NCBI GenBank assembly: GCA_030123545.1 | Contig: CP126124.1 | Span: forward strand, 2,356,001-2,420,000 | Length of the DNA: 64,000 nucleotides | Direction: 5' to 3' | Source: Burkholderiaceae bacterium | Lineage (GTDB): Bacteria > Pseudomonadota > Gammaproteobacteria > Burkholderiales > Burkholderiaceae_C | Shown: positions 10,690-18,669 of the stretch, one piece after another | Layout: each line of letters starts with the position of its first letter | How positions within the stretch are numbered: position 1 is the stretch's first letter | Translations under genes and position numbers: made by a program | The notes under the pieces: generated by a model | Database searches by the model: none | What the model was told of the DNA's origin: nothing | Seen by the model: only the letters and a program-made list of their open reading frames with translations

Positions 10690-11140
10690 TTCGCCTTCAG
10701 CTCCGGGCCGCCGCGGGTTCATGCGCGGCCAGGCCCGGACCCTGTGACCCGCGTCGCGACCCACGACCGCCCTCTTCCATCGACCCGCCTGGGCCGCCCA
10801 AAAAAAGCCGCGGCGGCCGCCCAAAAGAAAACGGGCGGTAAGGATCCGCCCGCATGGTCGTGAACGCGTAATTCTAGCTTATTTCTGGGCCGAAAGTGCC
10901 GGTCGGGCACATGGCCGACAGCCGTGGCTCCATGCGGGTTAACGCTGTGCCTGATCCGCATTGGCGGCGCTCTAATGCGTCTGCAAGGGGGCTGGCGGGA
11001 ACATCGGCCGCTCGAATCCGCTGGAACGGGTTCGTCCGCCACTTCCCCAGGCAGAATGCGCCGGCCGATGGCTGACACGCGACATCCGTGCGGCTCCACT
11101 GGCGCCCCACCCGACACTGCCCCATCGAAGGAGACACGAG
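10690..11140. other. Divergent control region, rimP operon and ABC importer
   Basis: About 450 bases between the divergent rimP and substrate-binding-protein genes. The left part holds two terminator-like hairpins on the minus strand (see separate entry). The right part, about 10860-11125, has no gene I can support; it must carry the promoters for both units, but I cannot name convincing -35/-10 boxes. A Shine-Dalgarno GAAGGAGA precedes the binding-protein ATG. Confidence 0.5.
10800..10851 (-). promoter_or_regulatory. Tandem terminator-like hairpins in rimP-nusA leader
   Basis: Read on the minus strand, GGGCGG (10851-10846) and CCGCCC (10838-10833) form a stem with a 7-base loop followed by GTTTTCTTTT; then GCCG/CGGC within 10817-10807 forms a second short stem followed directly by seven T residues (10806-10800). 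Both look like intrinsic terminators placed upstream of the first gene of the nusA operon, which suggests attenuation of the operon, plausibly in response to NusA level. The position is seen; the regulation is inference. Confidence 0.55.
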
Positions 11141-12388
11141 ATGAAGAAGTTGCTGGCCATGCTGCTTGCCTGCCTGGGTATCGCGTTGGCGCAGAACGCG
11201 TCCGCCCAGGACAAGGTCATCACGATCGGCGCGATCTATCCACTCACCGGCGCGCTGGCTTCCACCGGCACCGAACTCAAGCAGGCGATCGAGCTTGCGG
11301 TCGACATCGTCAACAACAAGCACCCGGAACTCAAGGGGATTCCGCTCGCGGCCGACGCTGGCCTGCCGCGGCTGGACGGTGCGAAGATCAAGGTGATCTT
11401 CGCCGATTCCCAGGGCAGCCCCAGCGTCGGGCAGGCGGAAGCCCAGCGCCTGATCGACCACGACCATGTGGTCGCGCTGGTCGGGGCCTACCAGTCGGCG
11501 GTCACCAAAACCACCAGCCGGATCGCCGAGCAGCGCCAGATTCCCTACCTGAATCCCGAGTCCAGCAGCCCCGAGCTGACCGAACGCGGCTTCAAATGGT
11601 TCTACCGCACGACCCCGAACGACGAAACCTTCATCAGCAACATGATGCAGTTCCTGGACGGCATCAAGAACCTGCCGACCAAGAACATCGCCGTGGTCTA
11701 CGAAAACACCGACTTCGGTGTCAACACCTACAAGGCGGTCGAGAAATTCGCGAAGCAGTCGGGCCGCACCATCGTCGCCAACATCGCGTATTCGGCGGGG
11801 GCTCCGTCGCTGAACGCCGAAACCCAGCGGCTGGCCGCAGCCAAGCCCGACGTTGCGATCTTCGCCAGCTACACGTCCGACGCGATGCTGTTCGTGCGCA
11901 CGATGCGCCAGACGAATTACGCGCCGCCGATCTTCCTGGCGAACGACGCCGGCTTCATTGACCCGCGCTTCATTTCGGAAGTGGGTCCGCAGGTGCAGGG
12001 CGTGCTGACCCGCGACGTCTGGGGCAACGACCTGTACACGGCCAAGCCGGTGATCAAGCAGATCAACGACATGTTCAAGGCCAAGACCGGCAACAACCTG
12101 AATGGCAACAGCGCGCGCTCGGTGCAGGGCATGCTGGTACTCGCGGACGCAATCAACCGGGCCGGCTCGACCAAGCCCGATGCGATCCGCCAGGCGCTGG
12201 CCGCCACGAACCTGACCGCCGACCAGATCGTGATGCCATGGGCCGGCGTCAAATTTGACGCCAATGGGCAGAACCTCGAAGGCCAGGGCCTGATCCTGCA
12301 GCTCGAGGGCACCGAATACCACACGGTCTGGCCGGAGCGCTACAAGAAGATGGCCGACTTGCCGAAGTTGCCGTTCAAGTGGCAGTGA
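11141..12388 (+). CDS. ABC transporter substrate-binding protein (LivK/HAAT type)
   Basis: A 415-residue periplasmic binding protein of the hydrophobic amino acid/amide (HAAT) family, type 1 fold. A Sec signal peptide is clear (MKKLLAMLLACLGIALA, with likely cleavage after NASA), followed by the family start VITIGAIYPLTGALASTGTE. The ligand-loop region ALVGAYQSAVTKTTSRIAEQ and NPESSSPELTERG fit binding proteins for amino acids or short amides. A strong GAAGGAGA lies before ATG 11141. Four transport genes follow in the same direction, so this is the ligand-capturing component of a complete importer. The actual ligand (branched-chain amino acid, urea, amide or aromatic acid) cannot be deduced. 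Confidence 0.9.
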   Translation: MKKLLAMLLACLGIALAQNASAQDKVITIGAIYPLTGALASTGTELKQAIELAVDIVNNKHPELKGIPLAADAGLPRLDGAKIKVIFADSQGSPSVGQAEAQRLIDHDHVVALVGAYQSAVTKTTSRIAEQRQIPYLNPESSSPELTERGFKWFYRTTPNDETFISNMMQFLDGIKNLPTKNIAVVYENTDFGVNTYKAVEKFAKQSGRTIVANIAYSAGAPSLNAETQRLAAAKPDVAIFASYTSDAMLFVRTMRQTNYAPPIFLANDAGFIDPRFISEVGPQVQGVLTRDVWGNDLYTAKPVIKQINDMFKAKTGNNLNGNSARSVQGMLVLADAINRAGSTKPDAIRQALAATNLTADQIVMPWAGVKFDANGQNLEGQGLILQLEGTEYHTVWPERYKKMADLPKLPFKWQ

Positions 12389-12428
12389 CGGCGCAGCAAC
12401 CCATCTCGGACGAGACAAGGCGGCCACT

Positions 12429-13280
12429 GTGCTGGAGGCACTCGCCTCGGGTCTGCTGAATGGCCTGATCTACGCGCTGATCGCGGTCGGCCTTGCGCTG
12501 ATCTGGGGCATCACCGACGTGATCAACTTCGCGCACGGCGAATTCCTGATGCTGGGCATGTACGCAGCCTACTGGCTGTTCACACTAGGGCATCTCGATC
12601 CGACGCTGTCGGCGCCGCTGGTCGCATGCCTGCTCGGCTTCGTGGGTTTTCTGGCCTTTGCATTGATCATCCGTCCGCTGCAGCGTGGCCCGGCCATGAT
12701 CGTGATCCTGGCCACCTTCGGTCTGGGCCTGGTGCTGCGCCAGTTGGCGTTCATCGCCTTTTCCCCGGACTACCGCAACCTGCCGGCCACCTGGCTGTCG
12801 GGCAGCGTGAGCGTGGCCGGCCTGCACCTGGGCCGCCCACAGGTCGGAACCGGCGTGGTTTCGCTGGTCGTGATCGTGCTGCTGTTCCTGCTGGTGTACC
12901 GCACGCGCTGGGGCCATGCGCTGCAGGCGGTGGCCGAAGATCGGCAGGCGGCATCGCTTGTGGGCATTGCGTCGGATCGGGTCAATGCGCAGGTCTGGAT
13001 CCTGGGCAGCGCCACCGTGGGGCTGGCGGGCGCGTTGCTCACGACCTTTTTCTACGTGTTCCCGTCGGTCGGCAACGTGTTCGGGTTGCTGGCGTTCGTG
13101 GCGGTGGCGATGGGAGGGTTCGGCTCGCTGCCCGGCGCGTTCCTGTCGGGCATCCTGATCGGCGTCATCGAAGCAATGACCGGTTACCTGATCCTGCCGG
13201 CGTACAAGATGGTCAGCATCTTCCTGATCTTCCTGCTGGTGCTGTGGTACCGGCCACGCGGCCTGTTCGGAAGATGGTGA
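12429..13280 (+). CDS. livH: Branched-chain amino acid-type ABC permease (LivH-like)
   Basis: A 283-residue inner-membrane permease of the LivH branch, about eight hydrophobic helices. The first helix contains GLLNGLIYALIAVGLALIWG and then DVINFAHGEFLMLGMYAAYW, the hallmark of LivH. The cytoplasmic loop that contacts the ATPases is GHALQAVAEDRQAASLVGIA. It starts at GTG 12429, 40 bases after the binding-protein stop, and pairs with LivM to make the channel. Length is typical (LivH about 290-308). Confidence 0.92.
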   Translation: MLEALASGLLNGLIYALIAVGLALIWGITDVINFAHGEFLMLGMYAAYWLFTLGHLDPTLSAPLVACLLGFVGFLAFALIIRPLQRGPAMIVILATFGLGLVLRQLAFIAFSPDYRNLPATWLSGSVSVAGLHLGRPQVGTGVVSLVVIVLLFLLVYRTRWGHALQAVAEDRQAASLVGIASDRVNAQVWILGSATVGLAGALLTTFFYVFPSVGNVFGLLAFVAVAMGGFGSLPGAFLSGILIGVIEAMTGYLILPAYKMVSIFLIFLLVLWYRPRGLFGRW

Positions 13281-13347
13281 TGCTGGCTGTGTCGACGCTC
13301 TTCCCCTGCGGCGCGCGAACGGCGCCGCGCGACCCGTTGTGGGCAGC

Positions 13348-14328
13348 ATGACACAGGCAGACGGTGCGTCCGGGCCGGCGCGATCCCGGGCGATCTGGTG
13401 GCTGATCGCCATCGTGGTTGCATTGGCGATCTTCCCGCTCGTCGTCACCGACCCCTTCTCCCAGCAGGTGGTGGTGATGGCGCTGATGTACGGCGCGCTG
13501 GGTGCCGCGTGGAACCTGGTCGGCGGCTTCCTGGGCCGGGTGTCGTTCGGCCATGCGGTGTTCCTGGGCGTCGGCGCCTACACCACGCTGCTGCTGCTGC
13601 AATCGTTGCACCTGAGCCCGTGGCTCGGGATTCCACTGGGGGGCGTTGTCGCCGCGTTGGTGGCCTTCATCGTCGGCAGGCCCACGCTGCGGCTGACCGG
13701 CCATTACTTCGCGATGGCGACCATCGCACTGCTGGCCGTGGCGCAGCTGCTGGTGGTCAACTGGGACTGGGCCGGGGGCGCGACCGGCGTCGAGGCGCCG
13801 ATCGCGAACGACGCGTGGCTGCTGCTGTTCCGCACCAAGGCGCCGTATTACTGGATCGCGTTCGGCCTGGCGCTGCTGACGCTGTGGGCCACCGTGGCCC
13901 TGGCACGCTCCAGGACCGGCTACTACTGGCGCGCGATCAACGGCGACGAAGCCGCCGCGCGCACGCTTGGGGTGCCGGCCGAACGCTACAAGATGTGGGC
14001 CTTCGTGCTGTCGGCGGCGATCACCGGCGTCTGGGGCGGCTTCTACGCGATCTACATCGGCTTCATCGACCCCGACTCGGCGTTCAACCTCACGCTGTCG
14101 ATCCAGATCGTGCTGGTGGCGATCCTCGGCGGCATCGGCAGCCTGGTCGGGCCCTGGCTGGGCGCTGCGGTGCTGATTCCGCTGGGCGAGGGCATGCGCG
14201 TCGCGCTCGGCAGTTCGGGCAGCGGGATCGACCTGCTGCTCTACGGTCTGGCGATCATCCTCGTCAGCCTGTTTCTGCCGAAGGGCCTGATCACGTTGCG
14301 GGTGCGCCGTGGCTCTGCTCGAGGTTGA
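13348..14328 (+). CDS. livM: Branched-chain amino acid-type ABC permease (LivM-like)
   Basis: A 326-residue permease, partner of LivH. Diagnostic parts are GALGAAWNLVGGFLGRVSFG followed by HAVFLGVGAYTTLLLL, the middle segment RPTLRLTGHYFAMATIALLA, and the ATPase-contact loop RSRTGYYWRAINGDEAAART. About nine or ten hydrophobic helices. ATG 13348 is taken as the start; GTG 13339 three codons earlier is possible. Its last 20 bases overlap livG, which indicates translational coupling with the ATPase genes. Confidence 0.92.
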   Translation: MTQADGASGPARSRAIWWLIAIVVALAIFPLVVTDPFSQQVVVMALMYGALGAAWNLVGGFLGRVSFGHAVFLGVGAYTTLLLLQSLHLSPWLGIPLGGVVAALVAFIVGRPTLRLTGHYFAMATIALLAVAQLLVVNWDWAGGATGVEAPIANDAWLLLFRTKAPYYWIAFGLALLTLWATVALARSRTGYYWRAINGDEAAARTLGVPAERYKMWAFVLSAAITGVWGGFYAIYIGFIDPDSAFNLTLSIQIVLVAILGGIGSLVGPWLGAAVLIPLGEGMRVALGSSGSGIDLLLYGLAIILVSLFLPKGLITLRVRRGSARG

Positions 14329-15031
14329 AAACCTGACGAAGCGCTTCGGCGGCCTGGTTGCAAACCGGGACATCAGCCTGCGAGTCGAGGCCGGCGAGAT
14401 CGTCGCGATCATCGGCCCGAACGGCGCTGGCAAAAGCACGCTGTTCAATGGACTGGCCGGGCACCACGCGCCCAGTTCCGGCCATGTGCGCTTCGACGGC
14501 GCCGAGCTGATCGGCCGCGCGCCCGAGGCGATCGCCGCGATGGGCCTGACGCGCACCTACCAGATTCCGCGCAGCTTCGCGGCGATGACCGTGCTCGAGA
14601 ACGTGATGGTCGGCGCGCTGCTGCGCGATCGCACGCTGGACGCTGCGCGGGAGACAGCCTGGCGCGTGCTGGATCAGGTCGGGCTGCGCGACCGCGGCGC
14701 GACACCGGCCGGCGAGCTGAACGTCGCCGGGCAAAAGCGCATCGAGCTGGCCCGGGCGCTCGCAACCTCGCCCAAGATGATGTTGCTCGATGAAGTGGCC
14801 GGCGGCCTGAACCCCAGCGAAGCGCTGGCACTGACCGAGATCCTGCGCACCATCCACGCGGGAGGCGTCACGCTGGTCATCGTCGAGCATGTGCTCGAGG
14901 TCGTGATGCGTCTCGCGCAGCGTGTGCTGGTGCTCGATTTCGGGCAGTTGATCGCGGCCGGCACCCCGGGAGAAGTGGTGCGTAATCCGGCCGTGATCGA
15001 AGCCTACCTCGGGAAGAAATACCGTGCCTGA
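14309..15031 (+). CDS. livG: Branched-chain amino acid-type ABC ATPase (LivG-like)
   Basis: A 240-residue cytoplasmic ATPase of the LivG branch. Walker A is GPNGAGKST at about residues 36-44, the branch-specific GLTRTYQIPRSFAAMTVLEN follows, the signature is atypical but in place (NVAGQKRIELARAL rather than LSGGQ), Walker B is MMLLDEVAGGLNP, and the H-loop is VIVEHVLEVVM. The divergent signature, with AG instead of GG, is often seen in LivG. It starts at GTG 14309 inside the end of livM and overlaps livF by eight bases. Confidence 0.92.
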   Translation: MALLEVENLTKRFGGLVANRDISLRVEAGEIVAIIGPNGAGKSTLFNGLAGHHAPSSGHVRFDGAELIGRAPEAIAAMGLTRTYQIPRSFAAMTVLENVMVGALLRDRTLDAARETAWRVLDQVGLRDRGATPAGELNVAGQKRIELARALATSPKMMLLDEVAGGLNPSEALALTEILRTIHAGGVTLVIVEHVLEVVMRLAQRVLVLDFGQLIAAGTPGEVVRNPAVIEAYLGKKYRA

Positions 15032-15743
15032 CGGCGTGCTGCTGAACGTGGACGAACTGCACGTGGCCTATGGCGGCGTGCAGGCGGTGCGCGGCATCTC
15101 GCTCGAGGTGCGGCATGGCGAAATCACCGCGCTGCTCGGCGCGAACGGCGCGGGCAAGTCCAGCACGCTGCTCGCCGTCGTCGGGTCGGTCCGGCCGCGT
15201 TCCGGTCGCGTGACGTTCGACGGCCAGGACATCACCGGCCTCGCGCCGGATCGGTTGGTCCGCCGCGGCATCGCGCTGATTCCCGAAGGCGGCCGGGTGT
15301 TCGCCCGGCAGCCGGTCGAACAGAACCTGCACCTGGGCGCTTACACCGTCGCCAAGGGCCCGGTCTACCGCGAGCGGCTGGAGCAGGTCTACCAGCTGTT
15401 TCCGCGGCTGGCCGAGCGGCGCGCGCAAATCGCCGGCACGCTCTCCGGCGGCGAACGCCAGATGCTGGCGATCGGCCGCGCCTTGATGAGCGGCCCGCGA
15501 CTGCTGCTGGTCGACGAGCCCAGCCTCGGACTCTCCCCGTTGCTGGTCGACACCGTGTTCGACGCGCTGACCCGGCTGAACCAGGGCGGCACGGCGATCC
15601 TGCTGGTCGAGCAGAACATGGCGCAGGCGCTCGAGGTCGCAGCGCGCGCGTACGTGATGCAGAGCGGCGCGATCGCGCTGCAAGGCAGCGCCGCCGAGAT
15701 CCAGTCGTCGGACCAGGTCAGGCAGGCGTATCTGGGCCTGTGA
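15024..15743 (+). CDS. livF: Branched-chain amino acid-type ABC ATPase (LivF-like)
   Basis: A 239-residue ATPase of the LivF branch, which forms the heterodimer with LivG. Walker A is GANGAGKSS, signature LSGGERQMLAIGRAL, Walker B LLLVDEPSLGLSP, H-loop ILLVEQNMAQALEVA, and the protein ends QVRQAYLGL as LivF proteins commonly do. It starts at GTG 15024, overlapping livG. The final 26 bases run into the 3' end of the convergent yejF gene on the other strand, so there is no room for a separate terminator between them. Confidence 0.93.
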   Translation: MPDGVLLNVDELHVAYGGVQAVRGISLEVRHGEITALLGANGAGKSSTLLAVVGSVRPRSGRVTFDGQDITGLAPDRLVRRGIALIPEGGRVFARQPVEQNLHLGAYTVAKGPVYRERLEQVYQLFPRLAERRAQIAGTLSGGERQMLAIGRALMSGPRLLLVDEPSLGLSPLLVDTVFDALTRLNQGGTAILLVEQNMAQALEVAARAYVMQSGAIALQGSAAEIQSSDQVRQAYLGL

Positions 15744-17466
15744 AGCCGCCGGGCGCGGCGGCGGCCACCAGCATGCGGGTGTACGGATGGCGTGGTGCAT
15801 CCAGCACCTCGGCGGCGCTGCCGGCCTCGACGATCTCGCCGTCCTTCATCACGATCACACGGTGCGCCATCGCACGGATGACCTGCACGTCGTGCGTGAT
15901 CAACAGATAGCTCAGCGACCGCTCGCGCTGCAGCCGCTGCAGCAGGCCGAGCACCTGCTTTTGCACGGTCACGTCCAGCGCGCTGGTCGGCTCGTCGAGT
16001 ACCAGCAACTGCGGCCCGATGATCAGCGCGCGCGCGATCGCCAGCCGTTGGCGCTGCCCGCCGGAGAACTCGTGCGGGTAGCGCTGCGCGAGCCCGGGAT
16101 GGTCCGCTTCGCCCAGCCCGACCGCAGCCAGCGCCTCGGCCACGCGGCTGCGGCGCTCGGTGGCGCCCAGTTCGGCCGCGTGCACGCGCAACCCTTCGCC
16201 GACGATGTCTTCCACCGTCATCCGCGGCGACAGCGACGAAAACGGATCCTGGAACACGACCTGCACCGCGCGTCGCAGCGCCCGGTCGCGCCGCACGCTG
16301 CCGCTCCACGCGCCGCCTGCCGCGCGCAAGCGACCGCGCGACGGAAGCAGCCCGAGCGCGGCCAGCGCCAGCGTGGACTTGCCGGAGCCGGACTCGCCGA
16401 CCACGCCCAGCGTCTGGCCCGCCGAAAGCAGCAAGTCGGCGCCCTGCACTGCAACGAACTCGCCTTTCCTGAACCAGCCGCGCAGGCCGGGTACAGCCAC
16501 CGGATACGTCACGCGCAGCCGCTCGGCCTCGAGCACGATGGGTTGCGCGCCGGCCGGCGCGGCCGGCACCAGATCGCGCACCGGCCGGCTGTCGATCAGC
16601 CGGCGCGTGTACGGATCGCGCGGAGTGGCGAACACCTCGGCCACCGCGCCGCGCTCGACGATGCGGCCCTGCTCCATCACCGCGACCCGGTCCGCGAAGC
16701 GGCGCACCAGGTTCAGGTCGTGCGTGATCAGCAGCACCGCGAGGCCGTATTCGCGCTGGAGTTCGGACAACAGGTCGAGGATCTGGCCGCGCAGCGCGAC
16801 GTCGAGCGCGGTCGTCGGCTCGTCGGCGAGCAGCAGTTTCGGCCGGCACGCCAGCGCCATTGCGATCATCGCGCGCTGGCGCTGCCCGCCCGAGAGCTGG
16901 TGCGGATAGGCCTGGGCGCGCCGTCCGGGCTCGGGGATGCCGGTTTTTGCTAGCAAATTTATAGCTACATTCCAAGATTCTGTGCTGGCAATAGCCTGAT
17001 GCAGTTGCAAAACCTCGGCGATCTGGTCGCCCACGGTGTACAGCGGGTTGAGCGCGGTCATCGGCTCCTGAAAGATCATCGCGATGTCGCGCCCGCGGAT
17101 GCCACGCAACGCACGGGGCTTCAGTGCCAGCAGATCGCAGCGGCCACCCTCCGCATCGAACAGCGCGCGCCCTTTGATGTCGGCATCCGGCGAGAGGCGC
17201 AGCAGCGCCAGCGCCGAAACGGTCTTGCCCGAGCCCGATTCGCCGACCAGCGCGAGCTTCTCGCCGGGTTGAATGGAGAAGTCGATGCCGTGCACCACCT
17301 CCGCACCGCCGAACGACACGCGCAGGTCGCTGACCTCGAGCAGCGGCCTGAGCGGCGACGGGCCGCCCCTAGCCGCGAAGGCCCCCTCGGGGGGCAGCGA
17401 GGACACGCCAGTGCCGAGCGTGGGGGTCTGCGAGTCCGGCGACGGGCCGAGCGTGGGGGCAATCAC
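15718..17466 (-). CDS. yejF: Peptide ABC transporter tandem ATPase (YejF-like)
   Basis: A 582-residue protein with two fused ABC ATPase domains, as in YejF, which powers YejBE uptake of oligopeptides and microcin C-type compounds. First domain: Walker A GESGSGKT, LSGGQRQRAMIAMAL, LLLADEPTTALD. Second domain: GESGSGKST, SGGQRQRLAIARAL, LLVLDEPTSALDVTVQKQ. The GTG start at 17466 overlaps the yejE stop (GTGA). It is longer than E. coli YejF (529) because about 40 N-terminal residues are coded by a GC-rich repeat and an AT-rich repeat interrupts the first domain (AIASTESWNVAINLLAK). A later start cannot be excluded. Confidence 0.9.
   Translation of the reverse strand: MIAPTLGPSPDSQTPTLGTGVSSLPPEGAFAARGGPSPLRPLLEVSDLRVSFGGAEVVHGIDFSIQPGEKLALVGESGSGKTVSALALLRLSPDADIKGRALFDAEGGRCDLLALKPRALRGIRGRDIAMIFQEPMTALNPLYTVGDQIAEVLQLHQAIASTESWNVAINLLAKTGIPEPGRRAQAYPHQLSGGQRQRAMIAMALACRPKLLLADEPTTALDVALRGQILDLLSELQREYGLAVLLITHDLNLVRRFADRVAVMEQGRIVERGAVAEVFATPRDPYTRRLIDSRPVRDLVPAAPAGAQPIVLEAERLRVTYPVAVPGLRGWFRKGEFVAVQGADLLLSAGQTLGVVGESGSGKSTLALAALGLLPSRGRLRAAGGAWSGSVRRDRALRRAVQVVFQDPFSSLSPRMTVEDIVGEGLRVHAAELGATERRSRVAEALAAVGLGEADHPGLAQRYPHEFSGGQRQRLAIARALIIGPQLLVLDEPTSALDVTVQKQVLGLLQRLQRERSLSYLLITHDVQVIRAMAHRVIVMKDGEIVEAGSAAEVLDAPRHPYTRMLVAAAAPGGFTGPDTPA
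16943..16998 (-). repeat. AT-rich interspersed repeat inside yejF
   Basis: On the coding strand this reads GTAGCTATAAATTTGCTAGC after GCTATTGCCAGC; it is strikingly AT-rich within GC-rich DNA and resembles the AGCTATNAAA elements elsewhere in the window. It remains in frame between the Q-loop region and the signature of the first ATPase domain. Confidence 0.6.
17355..17460. repeat. GC-rich interspersed repeat at the yejF start
   Basis: Contains GGCCCCCTCGGGGGGCAGCG, then GACACGCCAGTGCCGAGCG and TGGGGGTC, matching block by block the element at 50.72 kb read in reverse and the one at 5.65 kb. It lies between the GTG start of yejF and its first conserved residues (LLEVSDLRVSFGG). Confidence 0.6.
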
Positions 17467-18503
17467 CGTTGAGCCCTGCGCGGATCGAGCGCGTCGCGCA
17501 GCGCGTCGCCCATGAAGGTCAGCAGCAGCAGCGTCGCGACCAGCACCGCGAAGGTGGACAGCGAGATCCACCAGGCGTCGAGGTTCTCCTTGCCCTGCGC
17601 GAGCAGTTCGCCGAGCGAAGGCGTGCCCGGCGGCACGCCCAAGCCCAGGAAGTCGAGCGAGGTCAGCGCCAGGATCGCCGCGCTGACCCGGAACGGCAGG
17701 AAGGTGACCACCGGCGTCAGGCTGTTCGGCAGCACGTGGCGCCAAATGATCTGCCAATTGGAGAGCCCCAGCGCACGCGCGGCGCGCACGTAGTCGAGCT
17801 GGCGGTTGCGCAGGAATTCGGCGCGCACGTAGTCCGACAGCCCCATCCAGCCGAACAGCGACAGCAGCACCAGCAGCAGCGCGATGCTAGGCTCGAACAC
17901 CGATGCGAAAATGATCAGCAGGTACAGCTCGGGCATCGAGCTCCAGACCTCGATCAGCCGCTGGCCGGTGATGTCGATCCGGCCGCCGAAGAAACCCTGC
18001 ACCGCCCCGGTCGCGACGCCGAGCAAGACGCCGACCACGGTCAGCGCAAGACCGAACAGCACCGACACCCGAAACCCGTAGATCAGCCGCGCCAACACGT
18101 CGCGTCCGCGGTCGTCGGTGCCGAGCCAGTTCGCGCGCGACGGCGGCGCCGGGTACGGCTCGGTCGCGTAGTAGTTGATAGTGTCGTCCGCGTAGTGGTT
18201 CGGCGCGAACAGCAGAAAGTTGCCGGCCTCGGCAAAGCGCTTCCTGATGTACGGATCGAGGTAGTCGGTCGGCGTCGGAAAGTCGCCGCCGAACGTAGTC
18301 TCGGGCACGTTGTGCAGCACCGGGAAGTACCAGTGGCCGTCGTAGCGCGCGACCAGCGGCCGATCGTTCGAGATCAGCTCGGCGCCGAGGCTAAAGACCA
18401 GCAGCGCGCAAAACAGCAGCAGGCTCCACCAGCCGAGCCGGTGGCGCTTGAAGCGCTGCCACGCACGTCGGCTCGGCGAGACCGGCAATTTGGCCTCTTT
18501 CAC
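17463..18503 (-). CDS. yejE: Peptide ABC transporter permease (YejE-like)
   Basis: Inner-membrane permease with about six hydrophobic helices, second permease of the Yej importer. It shows the N-terminal OppC-like helix (LGWWSLLLFCALLVFSLGAE), the large periplasmic loop typical of YejE (RPLVARYDGHWYFPVLHNVP), and the contact loop DYVRAARALGLSNWQIIWRH. Starting at GTG 18503 gives 346 residues, matching E. coli YejE (341). A farther start at GTG 18686 would add about 60 residues wholly coded by a GC-rich repeat, so I reject it. The gene ends in a GTGA overlap with yejF. Confidence 0.88.
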   Translation of the reverse strand: MKEAKLPVSPSRRAWQRFKRHRLGWWSLLLFCALLVFSLGAELISNDRPLVARYDGHWYFPVLHNVPETTFGGDFPTPTDYLDPYIRKRFAEAGNFLLFAPNHYADDTINYYATEPYPAPPSRANWLGTDDRGRDVLARLIYGFRVSVLFGLALTVVGVLLGVATGAVQGFFGGRIDITGQRLIEVWSSMPELYLLIIFASVFEPSIALLLVLLSLFGWMGLSDYVRAEFLRNRQLDYVRAARALGLSNWQIIWRHVLPNSLTPVVTFLPFRVSAAILALTSLDFLGLGVPPGTPSLGELLAQGKENLDAWWISLSTFAVLVATLLLLTFMGDALRDALDPRRAQR

Positions 18504-18669
18504 CGGGCCACCGCGGAGCGGGCTTTGCCCGGCCGCTGGTGGGCCTTGCAGGCCGCGGCGGCGCCAGAGGCACCGCCTCTTCGGGCCGTCCAAGCCTGCG
18601 CAGGCAGGCTCGGAGCCGCGGCCCTCAGCCCCCTCGAGGGGGAGGCGGCCGCCGGCCGCTTCGGGGGTG
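18504..18669. repeat. GC-rich interspersed repeat between yejB and yejE
   Basis: Holds GCGGAGCGGGCTTTGCCCGG with CCGCTGG, and near the right end CCCCCTCGAGGGGG followed by GCCGCTTCGGGGGTG. These are the same blocks as at 5.65, 17.36 and 50.72 kb. The element would place strong stem-loops between the two permease genes. Confidence 0.65.
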
